DNA of 64,000 nucleotides from an uncultured Planctomycetaceae bacterium (GCA_903896675.1 CAITYU010000333.1:49481-113480); one strand, 5' to 3'; positions 47,551 through 57,128 are shown, counted from the stretch's first letter. The notes: generated from the letters alone by a model not told the origin. Program-made: numbers and translations.

Positions 47551-48066
47551 TCAGATCATGTCCAGCTTGCGGTGCCGACGAACAGGCGGACGAGCACAGG
47601 CGTCACAGATCCCATGCACCTCCAGCCGATGCCCCTTCATCCGAAAACCATGCTCCGCTGAGACCCGCTCCAGCACCGAAGAAATCTCTTCGTTACGAAA
47701 CTCCACCAGTTGACTGCACTTCTCACAGATGAAATGGTCGTGCTGGGGATACCCGTAGTCGTGCTCATAGACCTCGCGATCATTCGAACGAGCCACTTTG
47801 CGGATTAATCCGGCCTTCTCCAGTTCTCGCAGCGTACGATAAACCGTCGCTCGACTTACGCGACCGCCGTCTCTTCGCGGCTGCGTCAGCCGCGAAACAA
47901 TCTGGTCGGAGTCAAAATGCTCGTGGTCCGCAAAAATCTCACGCACAATCGTTTCGCGTTCCTGAGTCAGTCGCTTGCCCCGAGTCCCCAGAAACTCACG
48001 AAACTTCTCAACCGGTGACACCGTGACTTCATGCCGGGCCAGCTCATTTATGGCAGAATCATTCAC
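47551..48066 (-). CDS. fur: Fur-family metal-dependent transcriptional regulator
   Basis: Protein of 171 residues. A winged helix holds RLTQERETIVREIF and RVSRATVYRTLRELEKAGLI. The dimerisation domain has metal-binding HDHFICEKC and a C-terminal CDAC, giving the two CxxC pairs of a structural zinc site. The family includes iron (Fur), zinc (Zur) and peroxide (PerR) sensors; the exact metal cannot be set from sequence alone. The N-terminal 20 residues are an extension. No Fur box was identified near the gene. Confidence 0.93.
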   Translation of the reverse strand: MNDSAINELARHEVTVSPVEKFREFLGTRGKRLTQERETIVREIFADHEHFDSDQIVSRLTQPRRDGGRVSRATVYRTLRELEKAGLIRKVARSNDREVYEHDYGYPQHDHFICEKCSQLVEFRNEEISSVLERVSAEHGFRMKGHRLEVHGICDACARPPVRRHRKLDMI

Positions 48067-48204
48067 AAGGGGGCCCCACGGTCACCGGACAAAACCAGAA
48101 TTCAGCAAACGACGGTCGATAAATGCTCCGCCCGCATAAGTAGTCTGCCATCCCACACGCAGTTTTGCACCAACAATCCGGACTACAGACGCAATTCTCA
48201 ATTC

Positions 48205-48411
48205 TCAATCCGCAGCAAAACCGGACTGATAACGCTGCAGCATCCTGTCAAAAGCTTTGGCCAGCAGTTCCTCCGAGTCGTACTCTCCGGAGTCCACCGC
48301 CCGCCGAATCGCAGCCAGACGCTCCGCACGCTGCTGCAATGCGGCATCAGCCGCCGGCAGTCCAGCCTCACCCTGCTCCGGCAAACCCGGTTTACCGCGT
48401 CTCTTGACCAT
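48205..48411 (-). CDS. Small FlgM-like (anti-sigma-28) protein
   Basis: About 68 residues when started at the ATG at 48411 (an in-frame ATG also lies 27 bases upstream). The C-terminal half, RAERLAAIRRAVDSGEYDSEELLAKAFDRML, resembles the FlgM C terminus (Ix-x-I-x-x-G-x-Y-x-x-x-x-x-L-A-x-x-hydrophobic). FlgM holds the flagellar sigma factor FliA until the hook is built. The N-terminal half is Pro/Gly rich and probably disordered, as in FlgM. No flagellar gene lies in the window, so the call is tentative. Confidence 0.5.
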   Translation of the reverse strand: MVKRRGKPGLPEQGEAGLPAADAALQQRAERLAAIRRAVDSGEYDSEELLAKAFDRMLQRYQSGFAAD

Positions 48412-48723
48412 GACACACATGCCCCCGAAAAGGCGCAATTCCGCAAAATCTGCCGACTACAGCACCTCTCCGGCAGATTTCCCCGTAAATAATACGCTCC
48501 AGATCGAAGCCGGTCCATGGCGTTTGCAGGAATACTCAAAACTCCCCCCTCCCTGACACTCCACATGATCGTCACCAACTGCAGCACGGTTGAGTTCCCA
48601 ACTGGCGTTGGTTTGCAGTTCCCGGTCACACCTGCTGGAATGCCGGCTGGGCGGAACACGCCGGCTGTAACACACGCGATCCCCACCTCTTTCAACAGTC
48701 CTCGCTTTCCGAGACTTCATAAA
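48412..48723. other. Intergenic region between divergent genes
   Basis: About 312 bases between the FlgM-like gene and the hydrolase gene. The hydrolase frame is open upstream into this stretch but loses its family character before 48724. No repeat or strong hairpin was recognised. Confidence 0.5.
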
Positions 48724-49965
48724 ATGCTCAGATCTGTCAAATACACACTACTCACACTCCTGTTCACACTGCCCTGCTCCACTCTGCACGCAGATCCACT
48801 CAAAAGCCTCGAACAGTGGCTGTCCGCAGCCCCCCTGTCCAATGAACGCCTCAGCGACCTTGCCAGCCAAAACTTCGCTGCCGAACCGTTGTCGGCCGAC
48901 CAGGCTGCCGCAGCCGCAGAACACCTCTGGCGGGCACGACGTGATTTCCTGAAGACAGAACGCCAGGCAGAATTTGACAACCGCCAACTCGTCATCGGTG
49001 ATCTGAAAATGCCGTTCTGGTACCGAGCATTCGGTGACCCACCCGCTTCCGGAAGACGACTGTTTATCTCCATGCACGGAGGAGGCGGAGCCCCGCCGGC
49101 AGTCAATGATCAGCAGTACGAAAACCAAAAACGCCTGTACCAACCCGCTGAGGGCATCTACCTCGTGGCCCGGGCTGCAACCAATTCCTGGGACCTCTGG
49201 CACCAGGGACACATCGATCAGTTCTTCGATCGTCTGATCACCGACATGATCGTTTTTGAAAACGTCAACCCGAATCAGGTCTTTATCATGGGTTACTCCG
49301 CCGGCGGAGACGGAGTCTACCAGTTGGCGCCACGCATGGCTGACCGACTCGCTGCCGCAGCCATGATGGCGGGCCACCCCAATGAAGCCCGACCCGAAGG
49401 ACTCCGGAATATCGGCTTCACCATCCACATGGGAGCCCAGGACTCCGCCTACGGAAGAAACAGCGTCGCTGCCGACTGGGGCCGACGACTGAAAACGCTG
49501 CAGGATGCTGACCCCAAAGGCTACGTTCACAGTGTCACACTCCACGAAGGAAAGGGACACTGGATGAATCTGGAAGACAAAGTCGCCGTACCCTGGATGT
49601 CCGAATTCACCCGTCAACCGTGGCCAGCCCGCGTCGTCTGGGTACAGGATGACGTCCTGCACAAAAGATTTTACTGGCTGCAGGTTGATCCCGGAACAGC
49701 GAGGGCCGGTGATCAAATCATCGCTGAAGTGCAGGCGGAAAAAATTCGCATCATCGAATGCTCGCGAACCGATATCACGCTGCTGCTCAGCGATCGACTG
49801 CTGCCACTCGATAACCCCGTCACCGTGGAAATGCCCGATGGCACCAGTCATGTGCTGCCTGTACAGAGAAAACTGTCTGTCATGGCAGCCAGCCTGCTCG
49901 AACGAAATGACCCGGCCGGGATCGCCTCAGCCTCCCTTTCGCTGGCCGTCCCCGCCAAACCCTGA
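48724..49965 (+). CDS. Secreted alpha/beta hydrolase (esterase/PHB-depolymerase-like)
   Basis: Start at 48724 gives 413 residues with a signal peptide (about 1-22). The oxyanion block is LFISMHGGGGAPP, the nucleophile elbow is IMGYSAGGDGVYQLAPRM, and the His lies in EGKGHWMNLED. The pattern is that of secreted esterases related to the PHB-depolymerase/feruloyl esterase group. A beta-rich C-terminal part of about 100 residues follows. The substrate is unknown. Next to it lie two further hydrolytic or lyase genes on the same strand with short gaps. Confidence 0.83.
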   Translation: MLRSVKYTLLTLLFTLPCSTLHADPLKSLEQWLSAAPLSNERLSDLASQNFAAEPLSADQAAAAAEHLWRARRDFLKTERQAEFDNRQLVIGDLKMPFWYRAFGDPPASGRRLFISMHGGGGAPPAVNDQQYENQKRLYQPAEGIYLVARAATNSWDLWHQGHIDQFFDRLITDMIVFENVNPNQVFIMGYSAGGDGVYQLAPRMADRLAAAAMMAGHPNEARPEGLRNIGFTIHMGAQDSAYGRNSVAADWGRRLKTLQDADPKGYVHSVTLHEGKGHWMNLEDKVAVPWMSEFTRQPWPARVVWVQDDVLHKRFYWLQVDPGTARAGDQIIAEVQAEKIRIIECSRTDITLLLSDRLLPLDNPVTVEMPDGTSHVLPVQRKLSVMAASLLERNDPAGIASASLSLAVPAKP

Positions 49966-50010
49966 CAGCACCCGCAGCCCGTCACACTTCGTTTAACAAA
50001 CATCAGGCCC

Positions 50011-51126
50011 ATGCCCCGCGAGCTTCAGAGATTTCCCGGCGTCGTCGCTGCATTCGAGGAGGGAGTTGCCCGCGGCCTGCACACGGGACTGCAGATCTAT
50101 GTGTCCATCGATGGCGTCCCACTGCTCAATTCCGGCCTCGGTGATGCAGCCCCCGGGCGCCCCCTGACCGCTGACACTCTCATGCCGTGGCGAAGCGCAG
50201 GAAAGCCGGTCACGGCACTCCTGCTGCTGAAAATGCTCACTTATCCGGAAACCCTGCTGGAACGGCCCCTTTCTCACTGGCTGCCCGCCGCCGCAGATTC
50301 CGACAAAGCCGATCTGACGCTCCTTGAACTCCTTACTCATACATCTGGCTTCCCGACAATTGATTCCGGATGGCCGCACAGGTCATGGGATGAAAGCGTC
50401 AAAACCGTACTGCATACGCCCTGCCAACTGCCCCGAGGCACAGCGGCATACCACCCTCAGAGCAGTTGGTTCCTGCTGGGAGAAGTTATCCGGAGCCTCG
50501 CAGCGCCGGAAAACCCCAACGCAGATTCCTTCGCCGAAATCCTCCGGCAAAGACTCCTTTTACCCCTCGGAATGCTTCACTCCTCCTGCGGCATCCCACA
50601 CCATCAACAGCCCGAAACTGCAGCCAGACTGCCCCTGCTCTACGAACGACAGCAGGGACGATCAGACATCAGCCCGGCTGCCGGGCCACCATGGCTGGAC
50701 AGTCCTTCCGCCGGCGGAAATCTCCGCGGACCAGTCTCAGAACTTGCCGCCTTCTACGAAATGCTGCTCCGACAGGGACGATCCCACAGCGGAGAACCCT
50801 TCGTCGACAGTCACATCATACAACTCATGACCAAACGCCACAGAACCGGAATGCTCGATTTGACCTTCCGACATATCATTGACTTCGGACTGGGCATCAT
50901 CTGCAACTCCGCTGTCTACGGCCCCGATACCGTCCCATACGGATTCGGCCGACGCTGCTCCCCTGCCACTTTCGGACACGGCGGCGCTCAATGCTCGATC
51001 GGGTTCTGCGACCCGGAACAACGATTGGTCGTGGCGTGGGCTGCCAACGGTTTCTGCGGTGAAGCTCAGCATCATCGGCGAAATCAAATGCTCAATGAAG
51101 CCGTCTTCGACGACATTGGGCTCTGA
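50011..51126 (+). CDS. Serine beta-lactamase-fold hydrolase (class C/EstB type)
   Basis: Protein of 371 residues without a clear signal peptide. The S-x-x-K nucleophile motif is SAGK (Ser near 62, in MPWRSAGKPVTALLLLK). LLTHTSGFPT follows, a Tyr is present in AAYHPQSSWFLLGEV where YxN normally stands, and FGHGGAQC matches the HxG block. The family includes esterases, D-aminopeptidases and penicillin-binding proteins; true beta-lactamase activity is unlikely. It is 45 bases from the esterase gene and 54 from the aldolase gene. Confidence 0.87.
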   Translation: MPRELQRFPGVVAAFEEGVARGLHTGLQIYVSIDGVPLLNSGLGDAAPGRPLTADTLMPWRSAGKPVTALLLLKMLTYPETLLERPLSHWLPAAADSDKADLTLLELLTHTSGFPTIDSGWPHRSWDESVKTVLHTPCQLPRGTAAYHPQSSWFLLGEVIRSLAAPENPNADSFAEILRQRLLLPLGMLHSSCGIPHHQQPETAARLPLLYERQQGRSDISPAAGPPWLDSPSAGGNLRGPVSELAAFYEMLLRQGRSHSGEPFVDSHIIQLMTKRHRTGMLDLTFRHIIDFGLGIICNSAVYGPDTVPYGFGRRCSPATFGHGGAQCSIGFCDPEQRLVVAWAANGFCGEAQHHRRNQMLNEAVFDDIGL

Positions 51127-51180
51127 AAAACAACACTCCTCATCGCTCCGCCTGCATCAGCACGACAGGAATCACAAAAC

Positions 51181-51942
51181 ATGATCAAAGGTTTTCGCAG
51201 TCAGCTGCTCGCCGGAAAAACCCTCTACGGCACTATGCTCACACTGCCCTCTGCGGCAGTCGCTGAAATACTGGCTGACGCCGGCTTCGACTGGCTGTTC
51301 ATCGATTGTGAACACGGGACGATCGAGATTCGGGATATCCAGAATATCCTCCAGGCTGTCGGCCATCGGATCGCCTGCATCGTACGCATCCCCGAATGTT
51401 CCGAAGGCACCATTAAACGTGTCCTCGATGCAGGAGCCCAGGGAATTATCGTGCCGCAGGTCAACTCCGCCAGTATCGCTCAGGAAGCCGTACGCTGCGC
51501 CCGCTATGCTCCGATTGGGGAGCGCGGAGTTGGCATCGGACGTGCACAGGGATACGGCGCACGGTTCAGTGACTACGTCCGCGATGCCAACGATGAAGTC
51601 GTAGTCATTGTCCAGGCCGAACACCGCGACGCCGTCAGCAGCATCGAAGACATCGTCGCTGTACCCGGCCTCGACTGCATCCTCCTCGGACCTTACGACC
51701 TCTCCGCCAGCTTCAATCGCATGGGACAGATCCACGACCCGGAAGTCGTCGCCGCCATTGATCGGGTACTGCAGTGCTGCCGCGGTCGACAAATCCCCAC
51801 CGGATACTTCGGCGTGACAGCCGAAACTGTTCTGGAATACAAAAAACGCGGCTGCTCTCTGCTGGTTTCCGGTGTTGATGTCACGTTTCTCTCGAATGGA
51901 TCTGTACGCATGTACAAAAATATGACTGAAAAAACCAATTAA
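51181..51942 (+). CDS. HpcH/HpaI aldolase family protein
   Basis: Protein of 253 residues, normal for the family. TIM-barrel motifs are visible: YGTMLTLPSAAVAEILADAG, the metal ligand and catalytic region in FIDCEHGTIE, GAQGIIVPQVNSA, and LLGPYDLSAS. Family members cleave or form carbon-carbon bonds in 4-hydroxy-2-oxo acids, releasing pyruvate or a similar product, in the cytoplasm. The substrate is uncertain. AGGA lies about ten bases before the start. Confidence 0.93.
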   Translation: MIKGFRSQLLAGKTLYGTMLTLPSAAVAEILADAGFDWLFIDCEHGTIEIRDIQNILQAVGHRIACIVRIPECSEGTIKRVLDAGAQGIIVPQVNSASIAQEAVRCARYAPIGERGVGIGRAQGYGARFSDYVRDANDEVVVIVQAEHRDAVSSIEDIVAVPGLDCILLGPYDLSASFNRMGQIHDPEVVAAIDRVLQCCRGRQIPTGYFGVTAETVLEYKKRGCSLLVSGVDVTFLSNGSVRMYKNMTEKTN

Positions 51943-52101
51943 CTCCAGTCATGCCAACCCAGTGCCCTGCCCCGAATCCACGCTGCCACCAGGTCACAGC
52001 CCCAGCCGGATTCACAGAAAAAATGACCCGTTGAATGTTCTGCAGAGCATCTTACGTTAGGATTCCGGTGACGGTCGCTGCGCGTCAGTCAGGAGGGAGT
52101 C

Positions 52102-52542
52102 ATGCCGTTAAAGACAGAGAATCTGGAAGACCCAATACTCAATCTGACCCCGATGATTGACGTCGTCTTTCTGCTGATCATTTTTTTCATGGTGGGTGCC
52201 CGATTCACTGAAGAAGCAAACGATCAGAAATTTGATGTCCAGTTGCCAACGGCAGCCCCCCTGCAGACCCTCAGCCGGGAACCTGACCCGCTGGTCGTGT
52301 CTGTCAGCAGATCAGGTCAACTGTCTCTTGGTGGACGCCCGATGTCACGGGACGAACTGCGTGCCGCGCTCGAACAGGCTCGCACAGCGTGGTCCGGGCA
52401 AACGGTGATCATCCGTGGCGACGGAGACGGCAGTTATCAGTCCGTGGTTGATGTCATGAGCCTCTGTCATCAGCTGCAGATCACCAGATTCTCACTGGCA
52501 TTCCAGCCGGAATCCGGCAGCGGCGGAAAGGCTGAAAAATAG
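52102..52542 (+). CDS. exbD: ExbD/TolR biopolymer transport protein
   Basis: Protein of 146 residues with GGAGG just before the start. One membrane helix (about 16-36) holds the essential proton-path Asp20 in LTPMIDVVFLLIIFFMVGARF, followed by a periplasmic ExbD fold (VSVSRSGQLSLGGRPM, VIIRGDGDGSYQSVVDVMSLC). ExbD works with ExbB and TonB (or TolQ and TolA) to transmit proton motive force. No ExbB-like gene is in the window. The partner gene starts two bases downstream. Confidence 0.95.
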   Translation: MPLKTENLEDPILNLTPMIDVVFLLIIFFMVGARFTEEANDQKFDVQLPTAAPLQTLSREPDPLVVSVSRSGQLSLGGRPMSRDELRAALEQARTAWSGQTVIIRGDGDGSYQSVVDVMSLCHQLQITRFSLAFQPESGSGGKAEK

Positions 52543-52544
52543 TC

Positions 52545-54995
52545 ATGGACGCTGTGCGGCAACTGCTGGACAAACTGGAGAGCGGTGCGAAGCTGTCGGG
52601 TGACGACATCATCGCCCTGCTGCTGGTTTCCGCTATGCTGCTTTCACTGGCCCACCTGGGCACTATGCTGGCAACACGCTGGGGTGATCGTCACACGGCC
52701 GCCAAATCACTGATGGGCTCCATTCTCATTCACTTTGTCTGCCTGCTGGGTCTGGAGGTGTTCGATCCTGCACCGACACCTGCCCCGCAACCACCGCAGA
52801 CTATAACTCAACAACCAGAGGTGTTGACCGAGGTCCTGCCGGAGTCTGATCGAGAGGTACTGCAGGACCGAGCAGGCAATGTCCCGCTCCTCGATCGTCC
52901 CACTGCAACGCAGGCTGAGCTGCTTCGGTTTGAAGCCGCATCGCCCGTGCTTGCCCCCCCGGAAACACCGGAACGAACTCCGGACACACCAGCTGCCAAA
53001 GCCATCTCGGCTGCTGATGTAACGCAGTTTGAACCTGCACCGCTCACGGAACTGGCTCCGCTGCAGGAAGCCGGTCAACAGGGCCCTCGGCAGGTAGCCG
53101 CTGCTGCCTCAGACCCTGCCGGCGATCTTCGCACCACCTACGAATCCAGCCAGGCGGACCTGCCTGCCCTGCAGAGAAGCCAGCAGCGTTCGCGACCTGG
53201 CGGGGAAGTCGACTCGCTCCAGCCGGAGCGTCCAACAGCGGCAGCAGCCCCAGCCACGGCATTGCAGATTCAGGCAGCGGACCTGTCTCTGCCAGCCGCA
53301 CTGTCTCAGGATACCGCCGCGGTACCGCTGCCGGCTGCGATGGAGGATAACGTGCGGGTCGAAAAACCAACTGCACCCCAACTGTCGGAATCGTTCGTTG
53401 CCGGAGCCCAGACCGGAGCAACGCTGCCCGCAACGCAGCCTGATCGAGCCCTGACTGTGCAGTCTCGATTGCCTCGCCCTGCACGCAGCCTGCCCGATAC
53501 AAACATGCAGACTCGCCCGGCACGCGCCACTCCGGACTCTGCTCGTACCCCACTGCCACTCAGTTCTCAGTACGAAGACGTTCGCTCCGGCAGCACTGCA
53601 CCGGAATTCGCAGATTCACTGCTGTCAGCCGGGGAAATCATGGTGGCCGAACTGCCGTCTGTACGACGCCGGCCGACTCCGCCGGCCGCTTATGGTCTGC
53701 GAGGTGTCGACGCACGCCGGAAGGCAACCGAAGTCTACGGCGGTACCCGACAGTCAGAAGATGCCGTCGAAAGAAGTCTGCGCTGGCTCGCCGGTGTGCA
53801 GTCACCGAATGGACGCTGGGACGCTTCTGACCACGGCGCCGGTCGCGTGGATGTCGATGAGAACGGAATTGACCGCGACTTCGCCGGCCGCGAGGCTGAC
53901 GCAGGCTTGACGGCACTTGCAATCCTCTGCTTTCTCGGAGCCGGTTACACTCACGAACAGGGACAGTACGCCGTCGAGGTCGACCACGCACTCGACTGGC
54001 TGATCCAGCAGCAGACGGCTGATGGATGCCTCGCCGGAAATGCTGAACATTACGCACGCATGTACTGCCATGCCATGGCCACATATGCACTTGCCGAAGC
54101 CTGTGGTATGCAAAAAGAGATTGTGCTCGGTTCGATCGTTGAACCCACAGTGCTGTCGTCAGCATTCCAGACAGCAAAATTCATGGCTTCCGCCGTGGCC
54201 GGTCCAACCGCCGGATTCGTGCTGCCAACGAACTCCACACTGCATGAATCCATCCTCGCAGATCCTCTGCTCAGATGGTCATGGCAACTGCGGCGAGTGG
54301 ATGATATTCGACTGCGATCTGCACTGGCAAAGGCCGTGACATTCACAATCGGACAGCAGGATCCCGTCAGCGGAGGCTGGAGATACAGGCAGTTTCAGGA
54401 AGGCGATATCAGCATGTTCGGCTGGCACCTGATGTCACTCAAGAGTGCTGAAATGGCGGGAGTGACGATTCCGGAACCGGTTCGCACACGCATGCAGGCC
54501 TTCCTGAAAAATACCGCTCAGGGCTCCGCCGGCGGACTCTATGGCTACCGACGCTCCATCACCGGCTCAACCGGTGGCTCTGAACCCCCAACCCCCGTAA
54601 TGACCGCCGAAGCTCTGTTTTGCAGACAGATGCTGGGGGCCTCGCCGGATTCACCGGCAACCCGCGAAGCCGTCGGATTCATCGGACGAAATCCACCGTC
54701 CGTGGCCCGCACCGATTTCTACTACTGGTATTACGGTACTCTCTCCATGCATCAGCACGGGGGAGCCCCGTGGCGACAGTGGAACAGTATGATTCGGGAT
54801 CTGCTGATCTCCGAACAACTGACATCAGGAGAATTCGCCGGAAGCTGGGATCCCAATGATACGTGGGGACGCTACGGAGGCCGTCTGTACTCCACAACAC
54901 TCGCCACACTCACACTCGAGGTCTACTATCGGTTCCTGCCCCTTTACCAGATCAATCGGCCCGAGAACTCAAATGCGACCGAACCACAGAAATAA
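52545..54995 (+). CDS. TonB-like anchor fused to a prenyltransferase/squalene-cyclase-type barrel
   Basis: Protein of 816 residues. TM1 (about 22-41) and TM2 (about 56-73) flank a positive loop (RWGDRHTAAKS), placing the rest in the periplasm. TM2 contains S59-I-L-I-H63, the Ser-x3-His spacing seen in the TonB and TolA anchors. A Pro/Gln-rich then Ala/Pro-rich disordered arm (about 74-395) follows. Residues about 405-810 form an alpha/alpha barrel: SLRWLAGVQSPNGRW, ALDWLIQQQTADGCL, YCHAMATYALAEACG, QQDPVSGGWRYRQF. The cyclase DxDD motif is not evident. It is two bases downstream of exbD. The function is inferred only: force-dependent transport or sensing. Confidence 0.8.
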   Translation: MDAVRQLLDKLESGAKLSGDDIIALLLVSAMLLSLAHLGTMLATRWGDRHTAAKSLMGSILIHFVCLLGLEVFDPAPTPAPQPPQTITQQPEVLTEVLPESDREVLQDRAGNVPLLDRPTATQAELLRFEAASPVLAPPETPERTPDTPAAKAISAADVTQFEPAPLTELAPLQEAGQQGPRQVAAAASDPAGDLRTTYESSQADLPALQRSQQRSRPGGEVDSLQPERPTAAAAPATALQIQAADLSLPAALSQDTAAVPLPAAMEDNVRVEKPTAPQLSESFVAGAQTGATLPATQPDRALTVQSRLPRPARSLPDTNMQTRPARATPDSARTPLPLSSQYEDVRSGSTAPEFADSLLSAGEIMVAELPSVRRRPTPPAAYGLRGVDARRKATEVYGGTRQSEDAVERSLRWLAGVQSPNGRWDASDHGAGRVDVDENGIDRDFAGREADAGLTALAILCFLGAGYTHEQGQYAVEVDHALDWLIQQQTADGCLAGNAEHYARMYCHAMATYALAEACGMQKEIVLGSIVEPTVLSSAFQTAKFMASAVAGPTAGFVLPTNSTLHESILADPLLRWSWQLRRVDDIRLRSALAKAVTFTIGQQDPVSGGWRYRQFQEGDISMFGWHLMSLKSAEMAGVTIPEPVRTRMQAFLKNTAQGSAGGLYGYRRSITGSTGGSEPPTPVMTAEALFCRQMLGASPDSPATREAVGFIGRNPPSVARTDFYYWYYGTLSMHQHGGAPWRQWNSMIRDLLISEQLTSGEFAGSWDPNDTWGRYGGRLYSTTLATLTLEVYYRFLPLYQINRPENSNATEPQK

Positions 54996-55011
54996 CCACC
55001 CCGGCAGGTTT

Positions 55012-56907
55012 TCAACGTGGCCCGCGTTCCATTCCTCGCTGGCTCTGCTGCATTCCATGATACTGCTGATGAATTGACTCACGCTGCAGGTCGTAGGCCT
55101 GCATCGGAGACACTGCTGGTACGGCCTCAGGCCACGCCTCATACCCACTGCGCATCGCCGCTCGCTCTGCAGCCTGCGCCGACATCTGATCTGACAACTC
55201 CTGACCAGGCAGCACACTCCGCGGTGGGCCGTAGTAGCCGCTGTTAATGCCCGCAGACATGTTTCCACCGGCAGTTCGCAGACTGGTCGCCGTGTCGCGC
55301 CCACCAGCAGTAAAACCTGCCGGCTGGACACCCGGTCCCCCCACTCCAGGCGATGCATTCCTCATGCCGGCCTGCACATTCCAGCCCTCCGGCTGATCGC
55401 CATAAACGGGGAACAGATTGCCCGGCCCCGCATTTAATCCCTCCAACGGCAGATTCTCCCAGCCGGAAGCACCATCGTCATAGCCAGCCTGCGGCCCCAT
55501 CTGATCAGCCTGCCCCCAGCCTACCGCGCCAACAGGCTGCTGGGCTCCGCGAATCTGCATCCCGGCCGGAGCTCCGTAACTCTGTGCCCCAGGCAGAACG
55601 CCCGCACCACCCGATCGAATCGGAACGGGGCTGCCGGTCTGGACCGGAGCCACAGGGGCCATAGCCGCCCCCGGAACCTGTGGTCGCGAACCACCCCACG
55701 CCCCTCCGTACATTCCCGCAGTACCAGCTGTTGGATACCCCCCTGAAGAGCCGTACGGCGCCGGTTGAACCCAGGAACTTGGTTGAATTGCCTGCTGCGG
55801 CGGGTAATCGGGACGCCCTGCAGCCTGCAATGGCTGCGGTTGGTTCCAGCCAGCGGTCCTCGCATTTGACTGACCCGCTGGCCACTGGCCGCGATATCCC
55901 GCCTGAGCCGCATCCCGAGCGTCCAGTGGTGGCATCGATGGGATCCCTGAATCCGGCTGTGGAACCGGCCAGCCCGACTCTGGAAACTGCCCAGCCGTCC
56001 CGTCACTTCCCACGCCCCCTGAACCCTGCGACCAACCACCACTCCCAGGTGGAATCGGACGGCCTGCGTTCTCCTGTACTCGTCGTCGCAACGATGCATC
56101 ACGCTGCTGTCGAGCCAGTTCCTGGACTTGCTCAAATGGCAAGCCCGCAGGCACCTCCGGAAGTTCGCCCGCCACATCCGCCGGCTGACGCCCTGACACG
56201 CTCGACTCATTCGCCTGATACTGAAGTTGAGACATCATCTCGGCGGCACGAGCTGTATCACCGTAGAGCTCCCGAACACGCTGCTCGGCTGCATCAGGAC
56301 GTCCCAGCTGCAAATCCAGCAGTGCCAGGTTCACGCGAGCATTTTCATGCTGAGGATCCGCTTCCAGAGCCTGATTCAGATACCTCGTCGCTTCGGCAAA
56401 ACGCTGCTGCAACAGACAGGAATACCCCAGATCTGAAAGTATGTTCGCATCCTGCGGACTGGCCTTCAATGCCTGCAGATAGTAGTACTCCGCGTCTTTC
56501 CAGCGGTGCTCCAGATCAGCTGACATCGCCAGCCCATGGTTGGCTGCAGCATGCGTCGGCTCCAAAAGCAGAATCTCACGGTAAGCCTGCTGCGCGCCAT
56601 CCAGATCATTTTGTTCCAGTGCACGCTGCCCCTGCTGAACCAGTTGCTCAATCTGCTGAGCCTGCTGTGCGATCAGAGGTTCAGCCTGATCTGATTCCTT
56701 ATCGCTGGATTTCGTTTTCCTGCCTGTCAGCCCGGCAAACGAAAACTTCGATTTCTCCACATCCTTTTTCTGGCTCTGACCGTCCGCCTTCGCTGCAGTC
56801 GACTTGCGGTCCGTCTGATCACCGCCTCGCTTCCAGAATCCGGCGTTCTGACAACCAGACCCAAAGCTCAGCAGCAGAATCAGTATGAGTCGCGAAAAAC
56901 CGGACAT
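55012..56907 (-). CDS. TPR lipoprotein with long Gly/Pro/Gln-rich tail
   Basis: The ATG at 56907 has GGAGG eight bases upstream; 631 residues. A signal sequence with lipobox (LSFGSGC) anchors it in a membrane. Residues about 75-215 hold four TPR-type helix pairs (QQAYREILLLEPTHAAANHGLA, EYYYLQALKASPQDANILSDLG, ATRYLNQALEADPQHENARVNL). The rest is low-complexity, rich in Gly, Pro, Gln and Ser, probably disordered. A role in assembly of an envelope complex is plausible. It is convergent with the TonB-like gene (16 bases) and downstream of the second barrel gene. Confidence 0.85.
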   Translation of the reverse strand: MSGFSRLILILLLSFGSGCQNAGFWKRGGDQTDRKSTAAKADGQSQKKDVEKSKFSFAGLTGRKTKSSDKESDQAEPLIAQQAQQIEQLVQQGQRALEQNDLDGAQQAYREILLLEPTHAAANHGLAMSADLEHRWKDAEYYYLQALKASPQDANILSDLGYSCLLQQRFAEATRYLNQALEADPQHENARVNLALLDLQLGRPDAAEQRVRELYGDTARAAEMMSQLQYQANESSVSGRQPADVAGELPEVPAGLPFEQVQELARQQRDASLRRRVQENAGRPIPPGSGGWSQGSGGVGSDGTAGQFPESGWPVPQPDSGIPSMPPLDARDAAQAGYRGQWPAGQSNARTAGWNQPQPLQAAGRPDYPPQQAIQPSSWVQPAPYGSSGGYPTAGTAGMYGGAWGGSRPQVPGAAMAPVAPVQTGSPVPIRSGGAGVLPGAQSYGAPAGMQIRGAQQPVGAVGWGQADQMGPQAGYDDGASGWENLPLEGLNAGPGNLFPVYGDQPEGWNVQAGMRNASPGVGGPGVQPAGFTAGGRDTATSLRTAGGNMSAGINSGYYGPPRSVLPGQELSDQMSAQAAERAAMRSGYEAWPEAVPAVSPMQAYDLQRESIHQQYHGMQQSQRGMERGPR

Positions 56908-57128
56908 CAGCAGGCCTCCGGGCCACTTCAGGGTGCATAGTGCATGCATTTCGGAACGTCACACACACAAACTCCGACCAACCGAATTATCACTTCTACC
57001 GCACTCATTCCTCTCCTGTCCACACAGAACAGGATTTGACCTGTGTTCAGCATCGAAGAATTCCGCCTTTCGTCGCAGAGTCCCGCCGATAAACTGCAGT
57101 TTCTGCCGTTTCCCCGTACCCTCTGGCA
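56908..57128. other. Intergenic region upstream of the TPR lipoprotein gene
   Basis: About 220 bases between two same-strand genes, probably carrying the promoter of the TPR lipoprotein gene. No gene or clear motif was found. Confidence 0.4.
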
